DNA of 64,000 nt from Haematobacter genomosp. 1 (GTDB lineage: Bacteria; Pseudomonadota; Alphaproteobacteria; Rhodobacterales; Rhodobacteraceae), in contig NZ_NIPW01000008.1 of NCBI RefSeq assembly GCF_002196855.1, positions 124,001 to 188,000 on the forward strand, written 5' to 3'. Below the pieces are notes generated by a model. That model was not told the DNA's origin, searched no databases, and was given only the letters and a program-made list of their open reading frames with translations. Shown here one piece after another: positions 47,884-57,305 of this stretch. The translations under genes were made by a program, and so were the position numbers. How positions within the stretch are numbered: the stretch's first letter is position 1; each line of letters starts with the position of its first letter.

Positions 47884-48800
47884 TTTCCGGCCTCCCAATG
47901 CAGCGCGGCGAGCACGGCTTCACGAACCTGCGCCCTGTCACAGTCGGCGGCGAAGCGGGCGTTGAAGATGGCGTGGCTGGCCCGCGTCTCCACCACGGTG
48001 CGCCCCCGCGTCAGGTGACCGCCGCATTCGACGTCGATCCGCGCGGGCTCGAATGTTATCAGATCGGGCCGGGCGAAGACGACTGCCGCCGCCGGATCGT
48101 AAAGCGCCATGGCAGGACGCGCCCGCGACAGGGCGATATCGACGAAGCCGCCAAAAAGGTCGGCAAGAAGTTCTGCGTTGATGCCCTGCGCCCTCCGCAG
48201 AGCCTCCACATCCTGTGGCGTGGCGAGGATCCTGAGGCAGAAATCCAGATCGACCATGGTCAGCGGCAAACCCTGGGCGAGCACGATGGCGGCGGCCTCC
48301 GGGTCTGCAAAGGCGTTGAACTCCGCCGAGGCGGTATGATTGCCGCGGGTAAGGCCGCCCCCCATCCACACGAGATCATCTATGCGGGAAGCAAGGTCCG
48401 GCCGCGCCAGCGCCAGAGCCGCCAGATTGCCCAACGGCCCCAGGGCGAGAATGCGATGCGGCCCGTCCTCTTCCAGCCAGCGGCATAACGCGGCAAAGGC
48501 ATTGCTCACCGGCAGTGGTTCCGCCTCTGGAAGGGTGCGGCCCCGCGTCGGGATGCCGGTCTCGCCAAGGATCGTCTGGGCCGTCTCCAGCCGCCCCATG
48601 ACGGGCAGGGCACCCCCCATATGGATGGGAAACCGCCAGCCGAAGGCCGCGGCCGCCCCGGCGGCGTTTCGGCACACCTGCGCCAGCGGCGCATTGCCGA
48701 AGGTGAGCGACACGCCGTCGATCGCAAGGCCCGCATTCTGCACGACCAGAACGGCCGCGATATCGTCAAAGCCCATGTCGGTGTCGATCCAGACGCCCAT
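47880..48800 (-). CDS. Inosine/uridine-preferring nucleoside hydrolase
   Basis: 306 residues from ATG 48800. The Ca-binding N-terminal motif is IDTDMGFDDIAAV (family DxDxxxDD); LALGPLGNLAALALARPDL, WMGGG, SAEFNAFADPEAA and MALYDPAA are further signatures. It hydrolyses ribonucleosides to base and ribose in the cytoplasm. It starts 4 bp after the transporter ATPase stop, linking import to hydrolysis. A GTG-initiated longer form would only overlap the ATPase gene. Confidence 0.9.
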   Translation of the reverse strand: MGVWIDTDMGFDDIAAVLVVQNAGLAIDGVSLTFGNAPLAQVCRNAAGAAAAFGWRFPIHMGGALPVMGRLETAQTILGETGIPTRGRTLPEAEPLPVSNAFAALCRWLEEDGPHRILALGPLGNLAALALARPDLASRIDDLVWMGGGLTRGNHTASAEFNAFADPEAAAIVLAQGLPLTMVDLDFCLRILATPQDVEALRRAQGINAELLADLFGGFVDIALSRARPAMALYDPAAAVVFARPDLITFEPARIDVECGGHLTRGRTVVETRASHAIFNARFAADCDRAQVREAVLAALHWEAGK

Positions 48801-48804
48801 GATG

Positions 48805-49830
48805 CTATCCGAAACGATGGAGGGGGGCGGCGGCGTCCAGCGGCAGATCGAAGCGCACCGCATCGCCTAGCTGATGCGCCGGTTTGCCTGCATCGACCTC
48901 CGTCTTGATCGGGCCGAGCGGGGTGTCCAGCACATATTCACGGGTGCTGCCGGCGAATGACGTGCCGCGCACCGTGCCCGAGTAGGGACCAGCGCCGAGC
49001 GGTACCGCATCGGGACGCCATGCGAGGCCTGCTGCACCCGCCGCATCGGCAGACAGGGAAATGTCGCCGCCTTGCGTGATCATCCTGCCGTCCTTCACCG
49101 CGAAGATATTCTCGAACCCGACGAAATCCGCAACGAAGCTGGAGGCAGGGCGGTTGTAGATATCCTCGGGCGTACCGATCTGCTCGATGGCGCCGTCGCG
49201 CATGACGACGATCCGGTCGGCCAGCGCCAGGGCCTCCACCTGATCATGTGTGACGAAGATCATCGTCACGCCGCTCTCCTTTTGCATGCGCTGCAATTCG
49301 TTGCGCATTTCCAGCCGGAGACGGGCGTCGAGGTTGGACAGCGGCTCATCCAGCATCAACACCTTCGGCTCCATCACCATGGAGCGGGCAAGAGCCACGC
49401 GCTGCTGCTGGCCGCCGGAGAGTTCGGGCGTCTTCCGGCTCGCGAATTTCGCGAGGCCGACGGACTTGATCGCACCGGTGACGCGCGCGTCAAGTTCGGT
49501 CCCCGAAACGCCCTTCAGGCGCAGACCGAAGGCCACGTTCTCATACACCGTGAGATGGGGGAACAAGGCGTAGGATTGAAAGACCAGCCCGACTTCCCGC
49601 TTGTTGGCAGGGGTATGGGTGATATCGCGCTCATCGAGCCGGATCTGTCCCGATTTTACCGGCATCAGACCGGCAATGGCGCGCATCGTGGTGGTCTTGC
49701 CGCAGCCCGAGGGGCCCAGCAGAGCGATCAGCTCCCCCCGCCGGATGTGGAGGTCCAGGCCGCTGACGGCAGGGGTCTTGCCATAGGCCAGCGTGAGCTT
49801 GTCGAGAACAAGAAAGGACGCATCAGACAT
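48805..49830 (-). CDS. ABC transporter ATP-binding protein, PotA type
   Basis: 341 residues from ATG 49830. Walker A GPSGCGKTTTMRAIAGL, signature ELSGGQQQRVALARS, Walker B VLMLDEPLSNLD and switch VTHDQVEALALAD are intact. A TOBE domain follows from about residue 260. It energises the two permeases encoded just upstream (8-bp overlap). The polyamine-type class label describes family membership; the operon suggests nucleoside or purine import. Confidence 0.9.
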   Translation of the reverse strand: MSDASFLVLDKLTLAYGKTPAVSGLDLHIRRGELIALLGPSGCGKTTTMRAIAGLMPVKSGQIRLDERDITHTPANKREVGLVFQSYALFPHLTVYENVAFGLRLKGVSGTELDARVTGAIKSVGLAKFASRKTPELSGGQQQRVALARSMVMEPKVLMLDEPLSNLDARLRLEMRNELQRMQKESGVTMIFVTHDQVEALALADRIVVMRDGAIEQIGTPEDIYNRPASSFVADFVGFENIFAVKDGRMITQGGDISLSADAAGAAGLAWRPDAVPLGAGPYSGTVRGTSFAGSTREYVLDTPLGPIKTEVDAGKPAHQLGDAVRFDLPLDAAAPLHRFG

Positions 49831-50602
49831 AGCGCGAGAACCCCAGGAAACGTTCGGCTGCGAAAACGATGCCGATGGACAGGAAGGCGAGAAGAGAGGA
49901 CAGGGCCGCGATGGAGGGATCGAACACGATCTCCATATACCCCAGCATATCCACCGGCAGCGTGCGGACCCCCGGCCCGGAGAGGAACAGCGACACCGGC
50001 ACCTGATTGAAGCTGGTGACGAAGCCCAGAATGAAGGCGGACAGGATGCCGCCGCGGATATTGGGCAGAACGACACGGAAGAAGGCCCCGATCCGCGATG
50101 ACCCGAGCAGGACAGCCGCTTCCTCCATGTCGGAACGTAGGTTCGCAAGGCTGGCAGACACGACGCGCACCGCATAGGGCAGCACCAGTGCGGTGTGGGC
50201 CACGAACAGCGCCAGCGTGATCGGAATGCCGACAGGGATCACGAAATAGCGCAGCAGCGCCAGACCGACGATGATGCCGGGCACGATGATCGGCAGGGAA
50301 ACCATGAACCGCACCGTCTCCGCCCCCGGCAGCCGATAGCGTGACATCGCATAGGCCGCCGGAATACCGAGGAGCAGCGCCACAAGCGTGCCGCCGATAG
50401 CAAGGAACATCGACGTGGCGAAGCTTTGCCGGAAGCTCTCCACCGTAAAGACCTTGGCGATCCACTTGAGCGAAAATCCCTGAGGCGGGAACGCCAGCGT
50501 GTCGCCCGCCGAAAAGGACGCCGCGACGATGATGAAGAATGGCCCGATCAGGAAGATCATGACCAGCAGGAGGATCAGCGGTGCAAGCGCCTTGCGGATC
50601 AT
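49823..50602 (-). CDS. ABC transporter permease, PotC type
   Basis: 259 residues with about six membrane helices. The cytoplasmic EAA loop is MEEAAVLLGSSRIGAFFRVVLPNIRGG. It pairs with the PotB-type permease, whose stop overlaps its ATG by 4 bp. Confidence 0.9.
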   Translation of the reverse strand: MIRKALAPLILLLVMIFLIGPFFIIVAASFSAGDTLAFPPQGFSLKWIAKVFTVESFRQSFATSMFLAIGGTLVALLLGIPAAYAMSRYRLPGAETVRFMVSLPIIVPGIIVGLALLRYFVIPVGIPITLALFVAHTALVLPYAVRVVSASLANLRSDMEEAAVLLGSSRIGAFFRVVLPNIRGGILSAFILGFVTSFNQVPVSLFLSGPGVRTLPVDMLGYMEIVFDPSIAALSSLLAFLSIGIVFAAERFLGFSRYV

Positions 50603-51426
50603 TTGCCACTCCTTGCCGAGGCGATGCGGCGCAGTAGGATGTTGGCGGCGAAACTCATCACGATCAGGATGAAGGCGATGACGCTGGCCGCGACGAAGTT
50701 GTTGGCGACCGTGACCTGCTGGTAGAGCAGCGTCTCCAGCATCAGCACCTTGGAGCCGCCAAGGATCGCGGGCGTGATATAGGCGGTAAGGGAGCCGGTG
50801 AAGACCAGCGTGCCCCCGATGATCAACCCCTCCCGCGTCAGCGGCAGGATGACCTTCCAGAACACCTGAAACCAGCTGGCCCCGAGAACCCGGGCAGCAG
50901 GAACGACATCGCGGGGCAGGTTCTCCAGCGCGCTGATGAGCGAGATGATCATCAGGGGCAGAAACAGTTGCAGAAGCCCGATGAACACCGCCGTCTCCGT
51001 GAACAGGAACCGCACCGGCTCATCCGTCAGGCCGAACAGCTGCAGTGCCTGATTGACGATACCGGTGCGGCCCAGAATGACGATCCAGGCATAGGTGCGC
51101 GCGACGGGCGAAATCATCAGCGGCAGGATGACAAGCCCGATCATCCGCCCCTTGGCCCCCGGAGGCAGCGACACGATGGCATAGGCGGTAACGTAACCGA
51201 TCACTGCCGCCACAGCGGTCACGGTCAGCCCGAGCCGCAGGGTGCGCAGGAAGATCGTCCTGTTCAGGGGCTGCGAAAAGAAATCCACATAGGCCGAGAG
51301 CGTCCACTGGCCGGAGGAGCGGAAGCCTTCGGACAGCAGGAGCGCGACCGGGATCAGAAAGACAATGGCTGCGAAGAGCGCTGCCGGAAGGGCAAGCGCC
51401 AGCGCTTCTGCCCGGTTCTGGAACAT
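50599..51426 (-). CDS. ABC transporter permease, PotB type
   Basis: 275 residues with about six membrane helices. The EAA loop is VPAARVLGASWFQVFWKVILPLTREGL. The N-terminal hydrophobic segment (ALALALPAALFAAIVFLIPVA) follows a short cytoplasmic stretch. It is separated by 77 bp from the binding-protein gene, a usual position for a partial terminator or processing site that lets the binding protein be made in excess, although I see no strong hairpin there. Confidence 0.9.
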   Translation of the reverse strand: MFQNRAEALALALPAALFAAIVFLIPVALLLSEGFRSSGQWTLSAYVDFFSQPLNRTIFLRTLRLGLTVTAVAAVIGYVTAYAIVSLPPGAKGRMIGLVILPLMISPVARTYAWIVILGRTGIVNQALQLFGLTDEPVRFLFTETAVFIGLLQLFLPLMIISLISALENLPRDVVPAARVLGASWFQVFWKVILPLTREGLIIGGTLVFTGSLTAYITPAILGGSKVLMLETLLYQQVTVANNFVAASVIAFILIVMSFAANILLRRIASARSGK

Positions 51427-51503
51427 GGGGATGAGCCTTTGCTACGGGGAGGATCGGCCGGGAGAAGGGGGCCTCCTCCCGGTCTGCTGACGGTCCCTGG
51501 CGG

Positions 51504-52529
51504 TTATTGTCCGACCTTGGCGTTCCAGTCGGCGAGCCAGCCGTCACGATTGTCGAGCGAGATGGAGGAGGGGATCAGCTTCAGGTTCTTCACCGTCTCC
51601 TCACCATAGGTGATGTTCTGGGCCACCTCGTCAGAAACGCGGACTTCGGCATTCGCGGGGCTGTCCACCAGCTTCTCCGCCAGTTTCTTCTGCACCTCGG
51701 TCGAGAGCCAGAAATCCATGAATTCCAGCGCCAGATCCCGGTTCTGGGAGCCCTTGGTCACCACCATGACATTCATGCCACCCGTCTGCCCTTCCTTGGG
51801 CGTCGCCCAGGCAAGCGGCAGGTCCAGCTTGGCGAAGGGCGCCCAGGAGAAGCGGCCGATAGGGGCCGCCCAGATTTCCTCCTGCTGCATGAGCTGCACG
51901 AGCTGCGAGGATTTGACGTAGAAGGTCACGATCTCGTCCCGCTTGGTGCCCACCGCTTCGATCGGACCCTGCAGATCCGGCGTGTCCTGTCCGAGCGCGA
52001 TTCCCAGCATGTAGAGCGCGGGCGGCCCCTGATTGGTGGTGACGTTCGGGAAGGCCATGTGGGAGACCACGTCATCCTTGAGCAGGTCGGCCCAGGATTC
52101 GATCTTCATCTTGTCGGTCCGATACACGATGGATGTCGCGTAGAAGGTGTAGCCCACGCTCATCCCGTCGCCATTCGGATCCTTGGCGATGTCGTAGAGC
52201 TTGTCGTAGTTGGTGAGCTTTGCCGTATCTATCGTGTCGGTCAGGCCCGCGCGGCTGGCCTGCAGCGCATCGGCCATGGAGACCACCGCCATGTCGATCA
52301 CCGGCCTCGCCTTGTTGGCCTCCATCTTGGCCAGACGCTCGACGCTGTTGCCGGTCTCTACGACGAGCTTGCACCCGCATCGGGCCTCGAACGGATCATA
52401 GACCAGTTCCTTGAATTCATCCTGCGCGAAGGCATAGACGGAAATCGTCAGCGTCTTCTCCTGCGCCTGAGCGCCGGAAAGGCTGAGGGCAAGGGCTGTG
52501 GCAGAAGCCAGGGCGGTCCGCAGTTTCAT
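51504..52529 (-). CDS. ABC transporter substrate-binding protein, PotD/Fbp-like
   Basis: 341 residues. A signal peptide ends at SGAQA (about residue 23). The mature part is a type II periplasmic binding protein: LTISVYAFAQDEFKELVYDPFEARCGCKLVVETGNS, then FYATSIVYRTDKMK and IWAAPIGRFSWAPFA. A strong GGAGGGAG precedes the ATG. The start overlaps the LacI stop by one base. It is the first structural gene of the operon; the ligand is presumably a purine nucleoside or related compound, by context only. Confidence 0.9.
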   Translation of the reverse strand: MKLRTALASATALALSLSGAQAQEKTLTISVYAFAQDEFKELVYDPFEARCGCKLVVETGNSVERLAKMEANKARPVIDMAVVSMADALQASRAGLTDTIDTAKLTNYDKLYDIAKDPNGDGMSVGYTFYATSIVYRTDKMKIESWADLLKDDVVSHMAFPNVTTNQGPPALYMLGIALGQDTPDLQGPIEAVGTKRDEIVTFYVKSSQLVQLMQQEEIWAAPIGRFSWAPFAKLDLPLAWATPKEGQTGGMNVMVVTKGSQNRDLALEFMDFWLSTEVQKKLAEKLVDSPANAEVRVSDEVAQNITYGEETVKNLKLIPSSISLDNRDGWLADWNAKVGQ

Positions 52530-53608
52530 TAATGTCTCCCTCCATGTTGGGCGGTTCTTCTGTCGGCGGTGCTTGGCGGGGCCGCGGTCTGGCGCACGAC
52601 AAGTGTCATGGGCACCCGCTCCAAGGCAGGTGAGGCCAGCTTGACGGAGCCGGAGGAGAGCGGCCCCTCCGGGGTGGCGAGGTTGTGCTCTATCGCATCG
52701 GTGAGGGCCATGATCGCCCGCTCGGCGATCAGCGGCAGGTCCATCCGTACCGTCGTCAGCGCCGGCCGGACGACGGAGGACCACAGAAGATCATCGAACC
52801 CGGACACGCTGGCTTGATCGGGCACCCCGATACCCGCGCCCAGCAGTTCGGTGAGCGCGCGGATGGCCAGCAGGTCGGATACCGTGGCGAAGGCAGTGAA
52901 ACCTTGGGCGAACTTATCTGCCAGCCGCAGGGGCTGGCCGGGGCCGGATTGCCGCTCGATCCGCTCCGCCCACATGACCTCGACCACATCGGGATGACAG
53001 GATCGCATGCCGCCCACCCTGTCGTTCTGCACGTTCGAGGTTGGATCGTTTCCGAGAATCAGCACCTTGCGATGACCGAGCGACAGCAGATGCGACATGA
53101 TCAGCCGCCCGCCCTGCCAATGGTCGGCGGAAACCGTGTTCCCCGGCGTGGAGGGGCTGTCGATCACGGCGACAGGGCTGCCGATATCCGCAATCCGGCT
53201 GCCCCGCCGCGGCACGACGACGATCCCGTCCACGCCCCGTTCCAGCAGGCGCGCGATGGCCTCAGTCTGCATGGTGACGTCATCGCGGGCATCCGCGATC
53301 AGAACGGCGTAGCCGACATTCGCCGCGGCCTGCTCTATGGCGCGGGCGATCTGCGGGAACAGCGGATTGGAAATGTCCGGCAGCACGAGGCCGATGACAT
53401 GGGACCGACCCGTCCTCAACGCCCGTGCCGCCCGCGCAGGCACATAGCCCATCTCGGCGGCGGTCGCCCTGATCCGCTCCGCCACTTCCGGCGAGACGCG
53501 CCCCTTGCCCGAGAGGGCATTCGACACCGTTGCGACCGATACATTCAGGCGCGCGGCGATCTGGCTGAGGTTGGGACGTATGCGGGTGCTGGTCACCGGC
53601 GCTGCCAT
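52529..53608 (-). CDS. LacI-family transcriptional regulator
   Basis: 359 residues. The N-terminal helix-turn-helix and hinge read NLSQIAARLNVSVATVSNAL and MGYVPARAARALRTGRSHVIG, followed by a ribose-binding-protein-like effector domain (VLPDISNPLFPQIARAIEQ). It heads the nine-gene minus-strand operon and overlaps the binding-protein gene by one base. An operator-like sequence lies four bases upstream of its ATG, suggesting autoregulation of the whole unit. The inducer is unknown; a nucleoside or purine is plausible. Confidence 0.92.
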   Translation of the reverse strand: MAAPVTSTRIRPNLSQIAARLNVSVATVSNALSGKGRVSPEVAERIRATAAEMGYVPARAARALRTGRSHVIGLVLPDISNPLFPQIARAIEQAAANVGYAVLIADARDDVTMQTEAIARLLERGVDGIVVVPRRGSRIADIGSPVAVIDSPSTPGNTVSADHWQGGRLIMSHLLSLGHRKVLILGNDPTSNVQNDRVGGMRSCHPDVVEVMWAERIERQSGPGQPLRLADKFAQGFTAFATVSDLLAIRALTELLGAGIGVPDQASVSGFDDLLWSSVVRPALTTVRMDLPLIAERAIMALTDAIEHNLATPEGPLSSGSVKLASPALERVPMTLVVRQTAAPPSTADRRTAQHGGRH

Positions 53609-54156
53609 GGACTGATTAAACGATTAAGCACGCCTAGACGAAACAGTTCCCCCTGTCGACCGTTTTTGATGCCGGCGTGCGCTAAAAGTAACATGGAGGG
53701 TGTCCCACGCTGGCCCCCGCGTCTCGATGTGAGCAAGTGTTGGCCAGACGACCGGCCAGTGATGCGGAGTTTGCCCATGCTTGTAGGTTGCAGAGGCCGT
53801 TGCGGGACACTCCACCCGTCACCATTTCAGCCCCGAAGGCGCGTCACAGTATTCAGCCAGACCCTTGATCGCTGGCAAACCGAACGACCTCAGAGCAAGA
53901 GCGGTAAACGGCTTCCGACATCAGTCATCCGCGCTTCCTCCGACAAGAACGGTATCGCGCCGTTACCCAGGGTAAGAAGGGGGGAAATGCCGTCTACAGG
54001 GGCGGGCTCCCGCGTCCTGCAGCTTGCGGAATGTCGGTTCTCCTCCGGGGCGTGTAACGCGAAAGCAGGGGCATTGCATTTCCGACGCGGCAGAGGCTTG
54101 GAAACGGCTCCCTCGAAACCATCATGAGGGGGAACACTCCTTCCGATGGAATTCCA
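53609..54156. other. 548-bp divergent intergenic region with an inverted-repeat-bounded segment
   Basis: Besides the LacI operator candidate, the segment 53694-53814 is bounded by TGGAGGGTGTCCC and GGGACACTCCA, which are near-reverse complements (two extra G in the left copy). A decayed insertion-sequence or MITE end pair is possible. No gene is recognised. The BCCT promoter must lie in the last 300 bp but no clear boxes were found. Confidence 0.4.
53613..53630 (-). promoter_or_regulatory. Candidate LacI-family operator
   Basis: TGATTAAACGATTAAGCA is an imperfect palindrome with a central CG and six of eight arm positions symmetric. That is the layout of LacI/GalR-family operators. It lies immediately upstream of the regulator's own start, where binding would block the operon. 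Confidence 0.6.
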
Positions 54157-56154
54157 ATGTTCAGCAGCTTTCGGATCAACCCGCCGGTATTTTTCGGATC
54201 ACTGGCAGTCATATTCCTGTTTCTCGGCGTCGCAGTCATACTGCCGGGAGAAGCTGCCAGCATTTTTGCGAAGGTACAGAGCTGGATCCTGAACCGCTTC
54301 GGCTGGCTCTACCTGCTGGCTGTGGCGATATTCCTCATCTGGGTGCTGATCTTCTGCATCGGGGAGGGGGGCAATCTACGGCTTGGACCGGATGAATCGA
54401 CCCCGGACTTCAGTTTTTCCGCCTGGGTCGCGATGCTCTTTGCTGCCGGCATGGGCATCGGGCTGATGTTTTACGGCGTGGGTGAGCCGATGACCCATTT
54501 CCTTGCCCCACCCACCGCCGAACCCCATTCCGTGGCGGCGGTCCGGGAGGCGATGTCGGTTACCTTCTTCCACTGGGGCATACATGCCTGGGCAATCTAT
54601 GCGGTCGTCGGCCTGTCGCTGGCCTATTTCGGTCATCGCTACAACCTGCCGCTCACGATCCGGTCCGGCCTCTATCCCCTGCTGAAGGAGCGGATCAACG
54701 GGCCGATCGGGCATGTGGTGGATATCTTCGCGGTCGTGGGCACGATTTTCGGCATCGCCACTTCGCTCGGGGTGGGCGTGTCGCAGATCAACGCGGGGCT
54801 GCATTACCTGATCGGCCTTCCCATCGGTCTGTCGATCCAGATCCCGACCATCGTGGTGGTGACTGCGCTTGCGACCATCTCTGTCGTAAGCGGCCTGGAC
54901 AAGGGGGTGCGGATCCTTTCGGAGCTGAACCTCCTCGTCGCGATCATGCTGATGGTCTTCGTCCTTCTCGTCGGCCCCACCGCTGAACTCTTCCGCGACT
55001 TCGTTCAGAATATCGGACTTTATCTCGACACGCTGGTGCTGCGGACCTTCAACATCTATGCCTATGAGCCGACGCCGTGGATCGACGCTTGGACGCTGTT
55101 CTACTGGGCATGGTGGATTTCCTGGTCACCTTTCGTGGGCATGTTCATCGCGCGGATCTCGCGCGGGCGGACCGTTCGGGAGTTCGTGCTCGCCGTTCTG
55201 TTCATACCCTCCGGGTTCACGTTCTTCTGGATGACGGTGTTTGGAAATACCGCCATCTTCGTAGATACGACGGTGGCGAACGGGGAGTTGGGGCAGGCCA
55301 TCGCCAATGACGTATCCGTCGGGCTGTTCCAGTTCTTCAGTTATCTGCCGTTCCCTGCGGTGACCTCCGCACTCGGCGTGTTGCTGGTCGCGGTGTTCTT
55401 CGTGACCTCGGCGGATTCGGGTTCTCTCGTGATGGATACGATTGCCTCGGGAGGAGAGTCGGATACGCCAGCGATTCAACGAGTGTTCTGGTGTGCACTG
55501 TCCGGCGTCGTGGCGGCTTGCCTGCTGGTGGCGGGCGGACTTGGCGCGCTCCAGTCAGCGACCATCGCGAGCGCGCTGCCCTTCACCTTCGTGATGCTGG
55601 CGCTGGTTCTGGGGTTGCAGATGGGGATGCGATCGGACCTTGCGCAGAAACGGCTCAGAACGGCGCGGCGCGCTGCTGCCCCCGCCGTCGGTGTGAGCTG
55701 GCAGAAACGGATCGCATTGCTGCTGCATTCGCCGACAGAGGCAGAGGTGCAGCGCTTCATCGCGCGTGACGTTCGCTCCGCGCTTGATGACGTGGCGATG
55801 GAGCTCACACGCCGGGGGCAGGAAGCCTCCGTGCAGGACGCGGATGGAGGAAGCGTGGAACTCCGCTCCCCTGCCGAAGACATGCGCGACTTCGTCTATG
55901 GCGTGGGGCCAGTTGCGCTGCCGCTACCCTCCTTCTCCACCCGCAGCGTCGATCACCCCGGTTACCGCTATGAGGCGCGAACCTACTTCTCAAGCGGAAC
56001 AGAAGGTTACGACGTCATGGGGTTGACGCGTGAGGCTCTGATTGCCGATGTGCTGACCCAGTTCGAACGGTATCTGGTCCTGGTCCAGCGCCCGGAATCG
56101 CAACTCATGCACGGCGCACCCGAACACGCGGCGGAGCGCCCGGCGGAAGGGTAA
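54157..56154 (+). CDS. BCCT-family transporter (betaine/choline/carnitine type, BetT-like)
   Basis: 665 residues from ATG 54157 ([15 protein letters not shown]); an ATG 33 bp upstream is also in frame. Twelve membrane helices are expected. Family signatures are [17 protein letters not shown] and [20 protein letters not shown] with [12 protein letters not shown]. After the last helix a cytoplasmic tail of about 150 residues resembles the osmosensory C-terminus of BetT. It imports betaine, choline or a similar quaternary ammonium compound with Na+ or H+. Confidence 0.9.
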   Translation: MFSSFRINPPVFFGSLAVIFLFLGVAVILPGEAASIFAKVQSWILNRFGWLYLLAVAIFLIWVLIFCIGEGGNLRLGPDESTPDFSFSAWVAMLFAAGMGIGLMFYGVGEPMTHFLAPPTAEPHSVAAVREAMSVTFFHWGIHAWAIYAVVGLSLAYFGHRYNLPLTIRSGLYPLLKERINGPIGHVVDIFAVVGTIFGIATSLGVGVSQINAGLHYLIGLPIGLSIQIPTIVVVTALATISVVSGLDKGVRILSELNLLVAIMLMVFVLLVGPTAELFRDFVQNIGLYLDTLVLRTFNIYAYEPTPWIDAWTLFYWAWWISWSPFVGMFIARISRGRTVREFVLAVLFIPSGFTFFWMTVFGNTAIFVDTTVANGELGQAIANDVSVGLFQFFSYLPFPAVTSALGVLLVAVFFVTSADSGSLVMDTIASGGESDTPAIQRVFWCALSGVVAACLLVAGGLGALQSATIASALPFTFVMLALVLGLQMGMRSDLAQKRLRTARRAAAPAVGVSWQKRIALLLHSPTEAEVQRFIARDVRSALDDVAMELTRRGQEASVQDADGGSVELRSPAEDMRDFVYGVGPVALPLPSFSTRSVDHPGYRYEARTYFSSGTEGYDVMGLTREALIADVLTQFERYLVLVQRPESQLMHGAPEHAAERPAEG

Positions 56155-56155
56155 C

Positions 56156-56214
56156 GCCCTGCGGCGTGAATGCGGCCCGGAACATCTTGCCGGGCCGCAT
56201 CCACGCCGCAGGGC
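56156..56214. terminator. Long bidirectional hairpin terminator
   Basis: GCCCTGCGGCGTG (56156-56168) pairs with CACGCCGCAGGGC (56202-56214), and inside it TGCGGCCCGG (56171-56180) pairs with CCGGGCCGCA (56190-56199). An AA/TC mismatch separates the stems and the loop is nine bases. It fills the space between the convergent BCCT and GH25 genes. Confidence 0.8.
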
Positions 56215-56217
56215 GCA

Positions 56218-57078
56218 TCATTTCTGCCGCCGCCGATCTGCCCAGACGGCCCATTGCGCGGGCGTTCCGGCAAAGGCGTTGAGGTCCACACGTCCGCTCA
56301 CCCCCGACACGACACCGGTGCCGGTATATTGCCAGAAGGTCCACCTTTCTTCGGGATAGCGTTCCGAGGGATGGGCCGAAACCGCGCGCAACCAGAACTC
56401 ATATCCACGAAGCGCACCAAGGTTGTTGTGGGCATAGAAATCCGGCGTGGTGTAGATGACGGGGGCGGTGCCGTAATGGCGGGTGACGATCGCGGCGAAC
56501 TCCCGGATATAGGCCTGCACCGTGGCGGCATCCGGCCGCCGGCGGCACGTGGGGGAGGTGTGGTTCCACTCCATGTCCAGCACAGGCGGCAGATCCCCCG
56601 CCCGCCGCGGCACGTTCGCGATGAACCATTCTGCCTGCTCGCTGGGCGTCCGGCAGAAATAATAGAAGTGATAGGCGCCTACGGGAACGCCCGCCCGGCG
56701 CGCTGGTTCGGCATTGACGGCATAGCCGGGGTCCAGAAAATCTGCGCCCTCCGTAGCCTTCAGCCATGCGAAACTCACCCCGCTCGCCGCGACCTGTCGC
56801 CAGTCGATGCGGCCCTGATAGCGGGCTGCGTCGATGCCATGGACACGATAGCGGTCGGGGGACAGGCCAGACCAGTCATGGGGCCGGGTGTCTCCAAAGG
56901 AGCGTGGAATACCGGGGGCGGAGTAGTCACTCACCTTGAGCGGAACGGGTTGTTCGAGCCTTCCGCCCCTGTATTCCTGCGATCCATCCGGCCCCGCTCC
57001 ACCGCAGGCCGTCAGCATCGCCATCGCGAGAGCAGCCATCATATCGGGCAGCAATGCCCGCTTCCCCGACCGATCCAT
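56218..57078 (-). CDS. GH25-family (lysozyme-like) lipoprotein
   Basis: 286 residues. The N-terminus (MAALAMAMLTACGG) has a lipobox, so the protein is probably anchored in a membrane through the cysteine. The GH25 muramidase domain shows HGIDAARYQGRIDW, AWLKATEGADFLDP, GAYHFYYF, VLDMEWN (catalytic acidic residues), VIYTTPDFY, TFWQYTG and VDLNAFAG. It hydrolyses the glycan strand of peptidoglycan. ATG 57078 is preceded by a G-rich GGGGTGGG. Confidence 0.88.
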   Translation of the reverse strand: MDRSGKRALLPDMMAALAMAMLTACGGAGPDGSQEYRGGRLEQPVPLKVSDYSAPGIPRSFGDTRPHDWSGLSPDRYRVHGIDAARYQGRIDWRQVAASGVSFAWLKATEGADFLDPGYAVNAEPARRAGVPVGAYHFYYFCRTPSEQAEWFIANVPRRAGDLPPVLDMEWNHTSPTCRRRPDAATVQAYIREFAAIVTRHYGTAPVIYTTPDFYAHNNLGALRGYEFWLRAVSAHPSERYPEERWTFWQYTGTGVVSGVSGRVDLNAFAGTPAQWAVWADRRRQK

Positions 57079-57305
57079 GTCCCACCCCCTCGTTTTGACG
57101 CATGATAGCCGTTCGGCAGAGCGGGTCCATCGTGGCAGCATCGAGCCAGGTCACTTATCGAGGCCCTTACCCAACAGAAAAAGCAGCATGCACCGCCGGG
57201 ATCCAGGGGGCTTACGGCCCGCGCGCGGACGCAGTAATGCTATCCATGCGCAGCCGTTTTCCGGCTTCGGCCGGCTCGCCCCTACCACCTCGACGGAAGA
57301 CGAAG

